This document shows positions 11,008-23,800 of a stretch of 64,000 nt of DNA, in pieces. Positions within the stretch are counted from its first letter, which is position 1, and each line of letters begins with the position of its first letter. Source of the DNA: Tetrapyrgos nigripes (lineage: Eukaryota; Basidiomycota; Agaricomycetes; Agaricales; Campanellaceae). Location: positions 248,001 to 312,000 of the forward strand of contig JAACJM010000034.1 of assembly GCA_013368315.1 (NCBI GenBank), written 5' to 3'. Below the pieces are notes generated by a model. That model ran no database searches. It was given only the letters and a program-made list of their open reading frames with translations, and had not been told where the DNA came from. The translations under genes were made by a program, and so were the position numbers.

Positions 11008-13603
11008 CTAGTGGCATGATCGATCCTGTTGCTGTACCTGGAAAATTTTCAGGACTTAATCATGATTCATCGCTAGACCCTATGTAAGTGCCGAGGAACC
11101 CACACTACGCAGCGATTCACTAGGAAGTAAGAACACTCCAGACGGTGAGCTCTCATCTCGCCCTAAGTACGGCGTCTAAGAAGGATCAAGACAAATCAAA
11201 AGAGATCTGATGCTTCAGATGCTAGCGCATTCGAAGATTTAAGCTATGAACCAAATTTACCACCGCCGACTCCGAATTTCATATTTTTTCCACGGATAGC
11301 CAGGGCAGGCGAAGCAAAGCATCTATCCATCAACTTCGGTACTTGCTAATCCTTGAGCTTCTCAAGGTTCTTTGATCCAACTAGCTATCATCCTTCACGA
11401 CTCACGATTTACAGGTGCTCCCATAGTTTGTAGTAGGATTACTGATGGCTTGATGATGATGCGCTGAAGCCTCACAGCCTGAGCCGCTTCTTTACAGCAG
11501 TTGTACGTACGTAGTAACACTTCCAATCCTTATTTCATGATGATCATGATGATCACGGAAAACAGAACCCAGTGCTTCGAATTCCGCGAAGGCCTATCAC
11601 ACGGCTCTCCGCCACCATCAGCATCAAACTTCGGTAATATTTCATCATGGAGTTGGAGCCCGAAAATTTCCTGAGAAATAAAAGAGAAATAAAAAAGAAA
11701 TACAGCACTTAAACTATACTAGACGGCGATCGATCCTTAGATGACTATGCATTTGAAGTGCATTAAGGTTCTTCATTTTTCATCAAAGGACTTGGAAGTT
11801 CCGATCCGTCAAGCTTGATGTCCTCCAGCACTACTAGTGGCAAATGAGAATCGCTTGGCAGATGCGTATGCACTCTCATCCCTGCGATGACCAATGGCAG
11901 GCTTACTAGTAGGATACGCATATGATACGACCCCTCGTATCTCAGCTCAACTGGGTTTTCGCCTCTAGTAAACATTCGAAATCCAACAATACGATCATCA
12001 AGAGCCCCTGCAGCACCACTGGCAAATATTCAATGCACCGCCAAATGAGTACCTCTAGAGATTTCCAAGTTCGTGTAGTTCGAGTACACCGTCCCACCTT
12101 CACCCGAATTAACACTGGAGGTGGGTCCATGTGAAGCCATCCCTTTGGCTGCCGCACCGGAAGCCTCACTCGTTCAATTTAGTTCAATTCAGTTGTGCAG
12201 GCTTCTCGTGTTCCCTATGAACCCGCCTCCAGGTACGCCGAAAATACAAAAATATCCGCTCGGCAGAAAGGCGTACAGAAACACATTTTTGTACAGAAAA
12301 TGTCATCTATCCGTCGAGCGGATATTTTTGTCCTTTCGGCGTGAGAGTAAGGTTAACGTTACTGTTCGACAAATGGTGCCGGTGTACATGGCCAAGTATG
12401 GGAGTGGTGAGGTGTGCCACGGTACACTCAGAATCATGGTCAGCATTTGACACTGACAGAAAGATCGTCAAAAAATCTCTAGAGCAACCGGGCACGGGCA
12501 GATAATCCTGCCACCGTACTTACCAGGAAATAGCTATAGAGTCTAGAATATACAATTTGATGAAACGATGAGATTATGAGAGTTTGTCAAGGTGTATGTG
12601 TTGACGGGTACCTCGATCCTTGAAAGAATCAATGTCAGTGGTACCATGTGGTATCGTGTGGTATAGTGTCAAATACTCAATTTTAAACAGAGACCAGATA
12701 TTGAAACCCCAGAGCAACAAGACGTCGGGAATACTCGGACTCTTTCCGCCACACCAACCAAATCATAGAAATTTTGAAATTGTGTATGTCGCCTGAGTAT
12801 GTATAACACATAGTCCCGGCTGGTACCTGGTACCCACATACCAGATTGATTCAACGACTCCCAATCTCGGGTACGCCATTGAGCCACCAACGCAGATCCT
12901 CAGGAAGATCTTCATTCAAAAATACCTGGTGACCGATGGGAATGCCTTCAGTACCTGGGGCTTGAGTACTTACACCGTTCTAACCGGCGCCTGCCACCTC
13001 TCGGATGAAGTACTCCCAGTGGTACCGGTGTGGTCGTTTTGAATCATGATCAAAATCAGAAAGATCTCCAAAAGCTCCCTGAAAGCTGAAGGTACATAGT
13101 TCACAAAAACCTGAGGTCGCCGATGAGCTGTATACAACGTATAGTAAGTACGCACATACGTTGGATACCTAATAAAGTACTTCCATGTCCTTGACATCCG
13201 AATACCCTCTCATTCGTCGAGATCCTACATAACCTGCCAAGGAAGTACTTAGCAGGAATGCTGGAATCATTACTTGGTCAGGATATCGATTACTAGACTC
13301 CCGAGGATCATGATTATGCTCGAAGCAAGAACTCGGAGGACCTTCAGAATAACAAGTCGCCATACTGACCGATCCTTGTCATAGCTTGCGGGACTTAGAC
13401 CCAGGACTGGAGAGTCACTGGATTCACAATCTACTAAGGTATTGGCTGGAGCGCGAGCCACAGTGAGGACGGACGATTCGAGTTTGAAACTTGTAACTTA
13501 CAATAATCGATTGTACTCTCCTACTAATCGAGGGTATTACAATAAATAATAAGTAATCCACCTCTGAGCCAAATTCTTAAGTTCTAAACCCAGCATTCTA
13601 AAT
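11008..13603. other. Intergenic, repeat-bearing, no gene recognised
   Basis: About 2.6 kb lies between the tandem repeat and the P450. It holds the inverted-repeat element listed at 12235-12342 and otherwise only short, motif-free open frames. Confidence 0.4.
12235..12342. mobile_element. 108-bp MITE-like inverted-repeat element
   Basis: The left end ACGCCGAAAATAC continues to ATATCCGCTCGG. The right end reads, on the other strand, ACGCCGAAAGGAC continuing to ATATCCGCTCGACGG. About 30 bp of terminal inverted repeat encloses a short centre. The core ATCCGTCGAGCGGAT recurs at 40.1 kb in a second, shorter hairpin. No clear target-site duplication was found. Confidence 0.6.
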
Positions 13604-15748
13604 CTAATTACGAGCCGTCAACACAACTTGCAAAGGTCCCTGCGTAGTAGTAAAGAAATCCTTAATCGTGCCTTCCCAGCCTTCAACGTCGAAACCTTCA
13701 GCAAATCGTATATCATACCTATAAAAGAGGGACGACAAAATAGCCAACATCTCCTTTTGAGCGAAACCTCTTCCAACACAACTCGCTTGACCGTACGAAA
13801 AGGGGATGAACGCTTCGGATTTGTGTTTAAGGCCAGAAGATTTGTCCGTTGATAGCCAGCGATCTGGAATGTATTCCTCTGGATTGGGGAAGTTGTCTGG
13901 GTTTCGATGCAATGAATAGAGTGGTATTACGACTTGAGTGCCCTCTGGAAGGAATCTGAGCAAAGTCTTCAGCATTAGGACGTATATACAAAGACATGAA
14001 GTGAACGTCACTTGCTTTCCGGAAATTATTTTGCCACCTGAGCCGTAAGGAACTTCACGGGGTGCGCCTGAGGGAGTGGGAGGGAGTAATCTAAGAGCTT
14101 CGGAGCTGGGAGACGAGGATATTCTTTAATGTCGACCTCCCACATATAAAGCCAACCTCGATACTTACATGCAAGCAGAAAGATAGGGAAGCTCCCCGCG
14201 CACTTCTGGATTCCTCGAGAAATCATCATCTATCTCCTTCTGCAAAGCCTTGTAGGCAGTGGGTTGTCGCACCACGTAGTATACTACAGCAGAAAGTGCT
14301 GCAGAAGTGCTGTCTGTCCCTGCTATGATTGCTAAGATTCCGTCCTCGATGACTTCCATCAAGGAAGGCTGCTCTTTCTCTTTGCCAGCTTCGTCCATCT
14401 TTAGCGCGAATAGTAAAATTAGTCCTTCAAAATAACAGGAAGGTTCAAGTGATTCAACTCACGAGGTGATACCAGATATCTTTGGTTGAGCCTCCTTCGT
14501 CGATCCTCGACGAAGCGCAATCTCTTGCAAAGTCAAACATACGCTTCTTTGCGTTGATCACGAAGGGGAGGAATCCAAGGATCTTCATGTCCCACACCCA
14601 TGGCAGCCAAGCCAACGAGTTGACTTTCCTGTTAATATGCAAATCAATCTTTCAAATCTAGCTTCGAAAAAGTTCAGATACTAACGAGGTGAAGTCTATA
14701 ATAAACTTGAGATAACCGGCTGCGTCGTTCGTTTTGATGACCTCAAACTTCTTACCGAACCTGGAGGGAGATCATACGCATATGAGAGGTATGAAGATTA
14801 ACGGAGATTGAAACGATACCCACGACATTTCACCCATGATGTCAAATCTAATAAGGAGAGGCCGTCAGTGGAGTCTCAGGATGTGTGCTATGCTGGACTG
14901 ACGTATAATAAGTGAATTTCTGGGCAATGTTTATCACTGTTCCATCCTTAGCCGCCTGGTCAAAGACATCAAGCAACTCTGCAGCCTGCCCTCTGACGAT
15001 CTCGTCATAATTGTTTAGGGATTCGGCACTGAATGCTCTGTTCCAACGTTGTCGACGACGGAAATGATCCTGCCCCGTCAAGAATAACAGATTGGGTGGT
15101 CGGTCAGACTCTCTTCGAATTGTATAGACTACAGAGAAAATCAAAAATTCAGAGAAGGACCAAGGTGAGGATGAAGTCCTTACATTTACCCCTCGGTAGC
15201 CCATTCAGTCCATACACGCCAGAAACCGCATCACTGCCAATGAATGATACCTCATTTGGGCCTGGAAAAGTAAGACGATAAGTTGAGTGTTTCCGCTGAT
15301 AGAGATATGTATCACGAGTTGCGCACCGGTACGAACTATTGGTCCGTATTGATCATGCCATTCCTTCATCACCCGCTGCAAATTTCCCGTAGTCGCGATA
15401 TAGAAACTCCATAATTTGGTGACTCGAGCAAAGAACGGTCCAGGCACGTCTGCGAGTGGGTGAAAGGGCGACATTCGATAGAGCAGCACGGAAATGGCCA
15501 TCGTTAGCAAGAAGATAGTATATGATGTTAATATCGAGATGATTTTGCCATCTTTAACTACGAATGCTAGAATAGCAGGTTGAGGAAGTAACGCTGCGAC
15601 CACGATACTGACAGTGGTCGAATCTCGTTCATATTTTTTCCAGTACAAGTGGTTGACCTAGAGAATGCGTCAGAAATGTCGAAGAGAACGAGAATGGAAG
15701 CCTCACCAAACCCAAGGAAATGCTACCAAGAGCAAGGGAATTGGTCAT
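13604..15748 (-). CDS. Cytochrome P450 monooxygenase (paralogue A)
   Basis: Haem-thiolate monooxygenase, probably anchored in the ER. The ATG at 15748 opens a 14-codon exon (MTNSLALG) spliced to VNHLYWKKYERD, followed by hydrophobic segments and the proline hinge PFHPLADVPGPFFA. Later exons give the I-helix AGTDST, the ExxR motif in SEALRLLPP, the PERF-like YIPDRW and the haem loop FSYGQASCVGRG with the cysteine ligand. It ends LTARN. Around eight or more introns; every motif needed for activity is present. It is a close paralogue of the P450 at 37.4-39.6 kb, sharing exon layout and the phrase RGELPYLSACM. It lies 20 kb away from that gene across a retrotransposon, so it may be a displaced member of the same biosynthetic locus. 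The substrate is unknown. Confidence 0.92.
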
Positions 15749-16783
15749 CGTGGTTCAAAGCAAGCTCGCCCGCAGGTAGATGGTGGCTTTTAAGTAAATG
15801 AAGCTTGCATCAGATCTGAGGCACAGCTGGACTGATGATATTGTGGTTCGGGTACGCATCAATCTGTCAAGCCCAACCATGCTACATAGTAACGAGGAAT
15901 CTTTTTTCAGAAGCTCAAGAGAATACACATCTGCAGGGTTACAACCGCCTTGAGCGCGCTGCGCAACTTGAAGCGGGAAGAATGTCTGCAGATATCTATG
16001 TATCATACCTAGGGCAGCGCGGATCCGTAGCGTATAGGGTTAGACTCTGTCGATGAGACGTAGATAACTATCCAGGGTCACCGGTAGCTTGACACACGGC
16101 GTGAAACCGTAACAGAACCCAGAGGAGTGAAAGTAGAGCAAGTCGCTTGACTCACGGGATACGACTCACCCGACACGGTAGCTCGGGCAAACATAGCCGG
16201 TTACCATATCGGGAAGATGGTAGGAGGCTCTTTGTCTTTAACCATCATCATTGCCCACGAGGGACACACTCCTTGAACCCTTCGGTGCTCTTCTGACGAT
16301 GTCCACCCAACCTACAGCACGCCTTGATCTTCCTTAGACCATCCTGTCACTCGGCGATACGCGGTCACAGTCTGGTGCCGCTGCGGGGCCGGAACACGCA
16401 CCGAGTCACATTCTCGTGCCACCTATACACGCTCACTTGGGAACCGAAGAAAAATGTAGATAGTAGATTGTGCGTAACGGTACTGTACATTCTTCAGTCA
16501 AGTCATACATCTTCGAAACTTAAGAAATACCATCAAAATCCATTAAAATTGCTAAAATCCTAATTAAAGTTATAATTCACGACGTACCACGGCAGGTCAG
16601 GTTTGGCTGAGGTGTACCGGTCTGGGATAAGTTGTTGATGACATAGTTGACGCGCTCGCTACTCCTGTTATCCTCAATGCGTCACAGCATGGAAACGGCG
16701 CCACAGCTACGGATAATTCAGAGAAAGCATATCTATTCCTCCCACCCTCGATGATTGGGAAATCTTGCCTGCTAGTGTTCAGT
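15749..16783. other. Intergenic upstream of P450 A
   Basis: Presumed promoter of P450 A. No gene, RNA or clear repeat was recognised. Confidence 0.4.
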
Positions 16784-17945
16784 CCCAGTGAAAAGTCCAA
16801 AACGCGCCAAACCGAGCCTGATGTAAACCTGATATGCTCAAACCGAGCGAGAACGAGCGAAACCTATCAAGAAGATTATCATATGATTTTTATTCACCCT
16901 TCTTTGCCTTCTTCCTCCTTGGTCTTGCCTTTGTCTCTTCTTGCTCTCTTCTTTCCGATCTTCTCCAATTTTTTTTTTTTGCGTGAGAAAATTTCTCTCT
17001 TCTTAATCTCATCTCATGTAGCTTTAGTATGCTTTGGACTTCGGAAAATTTCCCCAAAAGAACCGACGCCGACGTCACACATCGTGACCATCCCCAAAGC
17101 TTCTCGCTTTCCTCCTTTCCTTACCACCACCATCCCCTCTCATTTCTTTTCTCGTTCCCCCTCCCTCCCCTCCTTCTACTCCCCTCATGTACCCCCACTT
17201 CGTTGAGTAGCAAATGGGAAATCTGGTAAGGCGGTTGTCTTTTTACGTCTTTCGCGTCTTTAACACGCGTCGCGTCCCTTTCTAATACAGAACTACCAAC
17301 AACAACGAACAGCGTAACGGTTTTGGGTCAGCTAAAGGTGTGTGAGTCGAAGTAACTATCCATATCTGGCTACACAAATACTGATTATAGGATGTAGACG
17401 GTCGTGTAAGTTGTGATAAACATTTAGGTGAGTAGTTCTCTCTTTTATCATTCCGGCCAGTACATATACTCAACAAGCTTGAAGTGACAGTATCCATGGC
17501 AAGGACTCGCTGCAGCATCTTTTCACGCACATGTACCTATATCTCCCGTAGGATAGGTGAGCTGATCTGGTTTCATTTCGTAGTCGGTGTCAAATACAAC
17601 TTCAAGTCAACGCATAGCTATCAGAAATGGTGTCAGGGTGGGGTATCCAGGTACTAGTACAGGAGGAGCAGCACCAGGAGGGAGAGGACAAAAGGGATAT
17701 GGCGAGAACGAGCTGTATCGGGTAGGAACGGATATATGTAACAGTAGTACTACAATCCAATACTATGTGTCCAAAATGAGCGAAAACAAGTGTAGACTAA
17801 ACCGAGCAATCTCGCTCGACCTGGCTCGATCTGGCAATGTATAAATGTCTAAATTTTCGAGCCAAAGAAAGCCAGAACAAGCCCCAGCCAGCCGTTTGCT
17901 GCAGCTCGTTCTGGCGCGTTTTGGCTTTGTGGACTTTTCACTGGG
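16784..17945. mobile_element. Possible 1.16-kb non-autonomous DNA transposon
   Basis: The left end CCCAGTGAAAAGTCCA recurs as an inverted copy at the right end (17930-17945). Similarity continues inward through AACGCGCC and several CGAGC subterminal repeats near both ends. The interior is pyrimidine-rich and has no transposase. No target-site duplication is obvious, so two separate fragments in opposite orientation cannot be excluded. Confidence 0.4.
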
Positions 17946-20301
17946 CTTTACGACCATCACCTGTACTTCGTACCTTCTTCTTACGCGTCTCAATCCATAG
18001 CGTGGCCGCCATTGGTTCGCGTGTGACCGTTAGTGATTTCCGGCGAGCATAGCCGCGTCGGTTTACAACGCGGGACAACCAACTTCACCGCTATCATCCC
18101 TGTCTGAAGACAGTCAACCGCTACGAGTGGAGTTTCAAAAAAGCTCCTCGAACTGTCTACTTAGCCCTACCTTCAGCGTCTCTTCTTCATCAGCTGCAAC
18201 CCCTTCATCAGATGCGTCGACGGAGGCGGTCAGGCTAGCTGTGTCTACACGGCCAGATGTTCGGATGGACTCTGTCTGACCGGATGGCAGTTCTGCCAGA
18301 TCTAAAATTTTGTTTGGAGCTTGGTTGGAAATTTCTTAAACCCTGTATCAAATTTCATCGGATAGACAAAGTATCGTACTTTTGCTCATACTCAGTCCAG
18401 TCTGAGCTCTTGTAGCACCTGGGCGTAAATCCTTCAGAGTTTCCTGAGAAAGAATCTTTCTGAATTTGGTCTATGATGTCATTGCCACGTCCATCAGGCT
18501 TTGACGACAGCGAAGGCACGTCTTCGTTGTTTTCCTCGTTCACCTATTTGTTCTGACCGTAAAACTGGGTTGAGAAAGACAAAGAAAGGAATAAAGAGGA
18601 GAAGACCTCGAGGCCTCGTTCGCTTCACCATTGGCAGTTTACTGGCGGAGCAGCAGGATGGCAAACGTGTCTGCACAATTTGCTTCCATCGCCGGTCGCG
18701 TCCACACACGTGAAACTTTGGCTTTATTTGCTCCATGTTGGATCTCTCGCTCAGACTGTCAACACCGATTCCTCAAGGCCCCAATCCGATCCCTCAATGC
18801 CTCAATCCCAGATTCCTCAACGCCATAATTCATTTCTTTGCCATAATCCTGATCCTCGACCTCCCAGTCCTAAGTCCTCAATGCCCTGCAGGATTTGCGT
18901 GAGCGGTCAGCTACAGCCTTCAAATCTTCTTTCAAAGCTCTGCCAGACATCCCTCAATACTATGCCGCAAGTGTAGCCTCTCACATTTCGGTGGTTCTTT
19001 CGCTGTCTTCAAGACCTCTTCACTGAGCTATCAATTATTCCTTCAAATGCCCGTCAACAATAGTGCCTCAACATCCTCAACATATCAATCCATAAGCTTG
19101 CAAACCATCCAAGAGAGTTTCCTACAGTGCCCTCAATCTTACAACTTAAGCATTCCTCCAGATTGGCCCTCTCGTCTCTTGACTCTGACTTTGGATCTCT
19201 TTTGCAGTGTTACCTGATGTCCTTCAGTCAAACAGACTTTCATTATATCATTGAGTGGTTTCTGCCTTCTGCGTCGTCCATCTGATAGTTTAGGATGCTC
19301 ATACTATTTGTACTTGTTCACGCTGTATTTGTTACCGCTATAATATATGCTGTCCTTGTTGTATTCCATATTGGCTAGTATTAGGAAAGCGGAAGGGCTC
19401 GGGCAGTCAAGGAACAGATTGGAAAAGAGTGTGGATATGGAGTTGTCATGAAATATCAGGTTGGTACTGGGGTTCAAATATTATAGACCTGGTGCCATTT
19501 GACCCCGCGATAGGAATTCTGGATTTCAAACAATGTTACACTTTTTTAAGCCTTGTCTTAACCCTCACGTGTTCAACTAAGTTGGATAGTATTGCCCAGC
19601 TGGGTACATGAAATTGAAAACAGGCTATGACATGCATGTGACCGGGAAACTCGGTTAAACATAGCCGGTTAAGCATTTCATCTCCGCCTAAAAATAGACT
19701 AAGGTATGTCGAATTTAGTCAACGTATATACTGCCAGTGCAAGCGGTATGTTGAATTCTGCGTGTCATGCCTGCGTGCCTGCATGCCGGTAGTTGTGTGT
19801 CTGCGTGTCGGAGTATATCTTGTGATTCCATGTATTTCAGCTCATTATGATCTTTTCGTACCCACTTACAAGACAAAACATATTATTCTGAGTGCAAGGG
19901 CCATGAAATAGGTATTAAGGACTCTACTGGAGTTAAGTGCAAGGCAACACATTGCTGATTTTGTATAAAAGATGTCTCTAGATGGGAAATTTATCATTCA
20001 CCTGTGTTATCTTGAAATCTAGCTTGAAACTGAACACGTAAAGGTAGAACTAGGAATCGCTACGTGACTACTGTGACAGAAGGTGACACTAGAAATACAT
20101 GTGATAACAAAGGAGAAAACGAGTAGCTGTAAACCAGCAGGTTTACATGCGTGTATGCATCTACTACTCGCTTTTGTCTACATCCTCTCTCAGTCAAAGT
20201 GCATCATTTCGCTGCAGTTTCATAAAAACATTGATTATATCATCCACAGGTGTATCTTCTTGAACCAGACATGCTCGTCGGTCTCCTTTCTCATTCGTGC
20301 A
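17946..20301. other. Intergenic, repetitive, no gene recognised
   Basis: Contains CCTCAAT-rich low-complexity sequence (about 18770-19100), a TGCGTGCC-like microsatellite near 19765-19815 and half of a palindromic MITE at 19677-19723. No coding exon was supported. Confidence 0.4.
19677..19723. repeat. Truncated copy of the 45.98-kb palindromic MITE
   Basis: Reads CATCTCCGCCTAAAAAT followed by CTAAGGTATGT and TAGTCA. This is the terminal repeat plus internal sequence of the intact element at 45977-46044, without the second terminal repeat. Confidence 0.6.
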
Positions 20302-20473
20302 TGTAAACGTAGATTACGTTTACGACACGATCACATGTAGTGACAGTACTATATATACCAGTAGTCACACTGTACTTATTCTTATCTTTTTTCTTTCATC
20401 TTCTCAATACAACGTGTTCCAGATTCTAGTCTCATTCCTCCCGCTTAGTGCTCCAGCCGACAACTGGATTACA
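20302..20473 (+). repeat. 5' LTR
   Basis: 172 bp, TG...CA ends. It matches the 3' LTR except for a few substitutions, a TA-length difference in the TATATA run and one extra C, indicating a fairly recent insertion. It is followed by TTTTTTTGAATC, with no obvious tRNA primer-binding site. Confidence 0.9.
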
Positions 20474-20814
20474 CTTTTTTTGAATCTTTCTGTGCGTTCA
20501 GCTGTGAGGCGACGTGCACGTTGTTAAAAAAAGGAATTCCGTGAGTCTCCTCATCGATAAGATCCGTTTATAATCTTCCCTTGCCTACTGTCGTCTCTTT
20601 ATACTACAACGATGCACCCGCCATTGTATTTTGTCTCGTCTCTGCCACGTCTCTGTCTCGTATTACATCTGCCTCGTCTCGCCTTGCCCAAATGGTCATT
20701 TTCACTGTGGGTAGTCTGTCTTGTCCTGTCCTGCCTCGTCTTCATAACTGTCTTGTCCTGTCCTGCCTCGTCTTCATAACTGCCTTGTCCCGTTTGAACG
20801 TTATAACATCATAA

Positions 20815-23800
20815 ATGTCTAACGTCGCTGTTTCGTCTGTTTCCAGACCTCGCCATAACAAGAAGGTGGACGCTGCCGAGAACCAAGAAATCATCGATCA
20901 AGTAGAAGGATCTGCGACTACGGGTCCTGTCACTAGATCCTCTGCAAACGCCCTGTCGCAGATTGAAGCAGAAACACCCAATTCTGAACTCACCGAACTC
21001 ACCGACAACTCTACCAAGGTCACTGACGAGTCTACCAAGAGTAATCGTTCTTGTTCCCCATCTGCATCCTCGTCATCATCCTCGTCTTCCTCGTCGTCTT
21101 CCTCCTCTAATTCTCTGAGTCTACCCAGCATGTCAACCTCTGCCGCATCCACCAATACTACCTGGTCACCTGGTGGCCCTGGTAAACCACCAAAAGTACA
21201 CGAGAAACGTCTCTCAGCTCAACAATACGCCAACATCAGGATGTGTATGCTCCGCTTCCTCGGAAGCAGGAAGACACCCTTGACTGACTTCAAGTCCAAG
21301 GAAGCTCGAGACCTCTACGCTGAGTGCTTCCAACACCCGGCGAGCATGAACTTTTTCTCAGTCAGGCAGGACGAGCTTCACGCAGGCTCCGCCTCAGACT
21401 TCGAGAACGTTTTGCTGCACCACGTCATAGGCGAGGACTGGGAAGAAGATATCGAAGCTCTCATCATATACACAGACTTAGCCAAATTCGAGGACTCTGA
21501 CTTCAGCGTCATGTACGACACCTTGGTCACCTACAACAACTTGCTGAAGGGTACTGCTAAGCATGTCGACGACAGTCACCTGCAAAGCGTGTTGCACAGT
21601 GCGATTGGTCGAGGGTTGCGGGAACACTTGAAGAAGAACAAGGTCTTGGACACGCTGGACTTGAAGTCTTGGGTCAAGACGGTCAAGATCTTGGATGCTG
21701 AATATTGTCGTTATGTCTGTCCAGAACAGGACCAACTTCATCGTCTCGAGAGGGCATTCAAGTCGAGTGCTTCTTCCTCTGGTTCCCGTGCAAACAACAA
21801 CAACCTAGCTCCCGCTGCCAGTGTCTTGTCATCGTCAACATCCCAAGACCATCGTCACATGCCTCGGGCCATGGCTGCCGCTCTAGCTTCCTCTTCATCA
21901 TCCTTTCCTACTGACCGGGCACCATACATGTCCGAAGTCCATGCATATCCAGGCCAATTGCAGCTTTACCATGATGGACACTTTTGCTTCAAGTGTAGGG
22001 TGGCGAATGCGGACCATAGGGCTTCCGAGTGTCCCAACGGTGTAGTTATGCCAGCTCTCACAGTGCCAAACAGACCCTTGACGAAGGATGACATCAACTA
22101 CGCAACCGAATTGTACAAGAAATACAAGGCCCGAGTTTCTCTGAATGCCTTGTTGAAGAGAACCCCCACTGCTGTCGCTGCTACTGTTCCTCGTTCTGGC
22201 TCTAACGCTGTGGTCGACGACATTGACGCCTTTCTTGAACAAGTGGAGGGTGGTTCAAACGTTAACCCAGTTTCTGCAGTCTTCCCCAATGCTCACATGA
22301 TGTCGGACACGGATTTATACTCCAACACTCATAGTCATTGTCGCTCCATCTCATGGTCTCCTATGCATGTCCCTGGATGCCGGGGTCGTCGTTCATCTAA
22401 CTACGATGATTACAACACCTCGCCTTCCCCTGATGCACGTAGATGTCGTCGCAGTCCTTCTCCACGTCGTCGTCGTTGTAGCTCCTCCTTGGGCCATGTG
22501 TCTCCTGTGGCTGCATTGAAGGATGCCAAGGAGAGTGACAATGAGGAATGGCTCCAAGCAGATGGTACGAGGACTCCAGAGGCTGCTGGACCTGCACCTG
22601 AAGTACGACACACGGTAGTAAGTGATGCTCCATTGCGTCTACCTCATTTGAACTTGTGCGCTCTGCTTAATGGGCCCGTGGTCTCTTCTCCTCTTCGTGT
22701 CTCATTGCTGCTTGATTCAGGCTCACATATTGTCTTAATCAGGGATGATCTGGCATCTTGTTTAGGCCTCCGTCGCTTCAAGCTACCTCGACCAGAGGTC
22801 ATTGGTGTCACTACAACTGATTCGTCGTCTCCAATGAGTACAACGACCTTGCATGAATTCGTGAAGTTACATATTACCGATCACTCTAACACTTGGACGT
22901 CTCATACAGTCCGAGCAATCGTTTCTCCGTCTCTTTGTTCCCCTATGATTCTTGGACTCCTCTTTCTATCACATAATAAGCTTGCCTTGGACTGTGAAAA
23001 TCGTACTTGCATTGATAAAGTTTCTGGGATTGATATTTTGAACACGAAGGAGTCTGCAGAGCGACTTGCTTCAGCGTGTCGTGTACCTGACAGACGTAGC
23101 CCTAAGCAAAAACGTGTAGACTATTGTAAATTACATTTGGTGGTTGTTAATGAACTGAAGACTTTTCACCGCCAGAATCCTCGCCTTCAGGCTTCTGATT
23201 GTGTGCAGTCCGTTGATATTGCAGCAGCAGTCAAGGCACGTCTAGAAGACATGGAGCGGGCTGCTGAATTACAGGCACATTCTGACAAGTTAAAGACGAA
23301 GTTTGCGTCTGTCTTTGAAAAGATTCTGCATGTTTCTGAACTGCCGACCGATATACTATGTTCTGTGAAATTGAAGGATGCGAATAAAACTTTCCAAGCC
23401 CGTGCGTATTCATCACCTCGAAAGTACAAGGAGGCATGGTCAATGTTGATCCAGGCACACCTTGACTCAGGTCAAATAAGACCCTCTTCCTCGGCTACAA
23501 TGTCGCCCGCATTTTTGATCCCTAAGGCTGACCCTACTGCTCTCCCCTGCTGGGTGAATGATTACCGGGTACTTAACTCTAATACTGTACCGGATCGTCA
23601 TCCCTTGCCTCGTATTGAGGATATTCTGGCTGATTGTGGAAAAGGCAAAATCTGGGGGAAAATGGACATGACTGACTCGTTCTTTCAGACTCACTTGGAT
23701 GAGGAGTCTATTCCCTTGACTGCGGTTAACACACCCCTGGGTCTGTACGAATGGGTGGTTATGCCCATGGGTATTCGAAATGCGCTGGCAATTCACCAGC

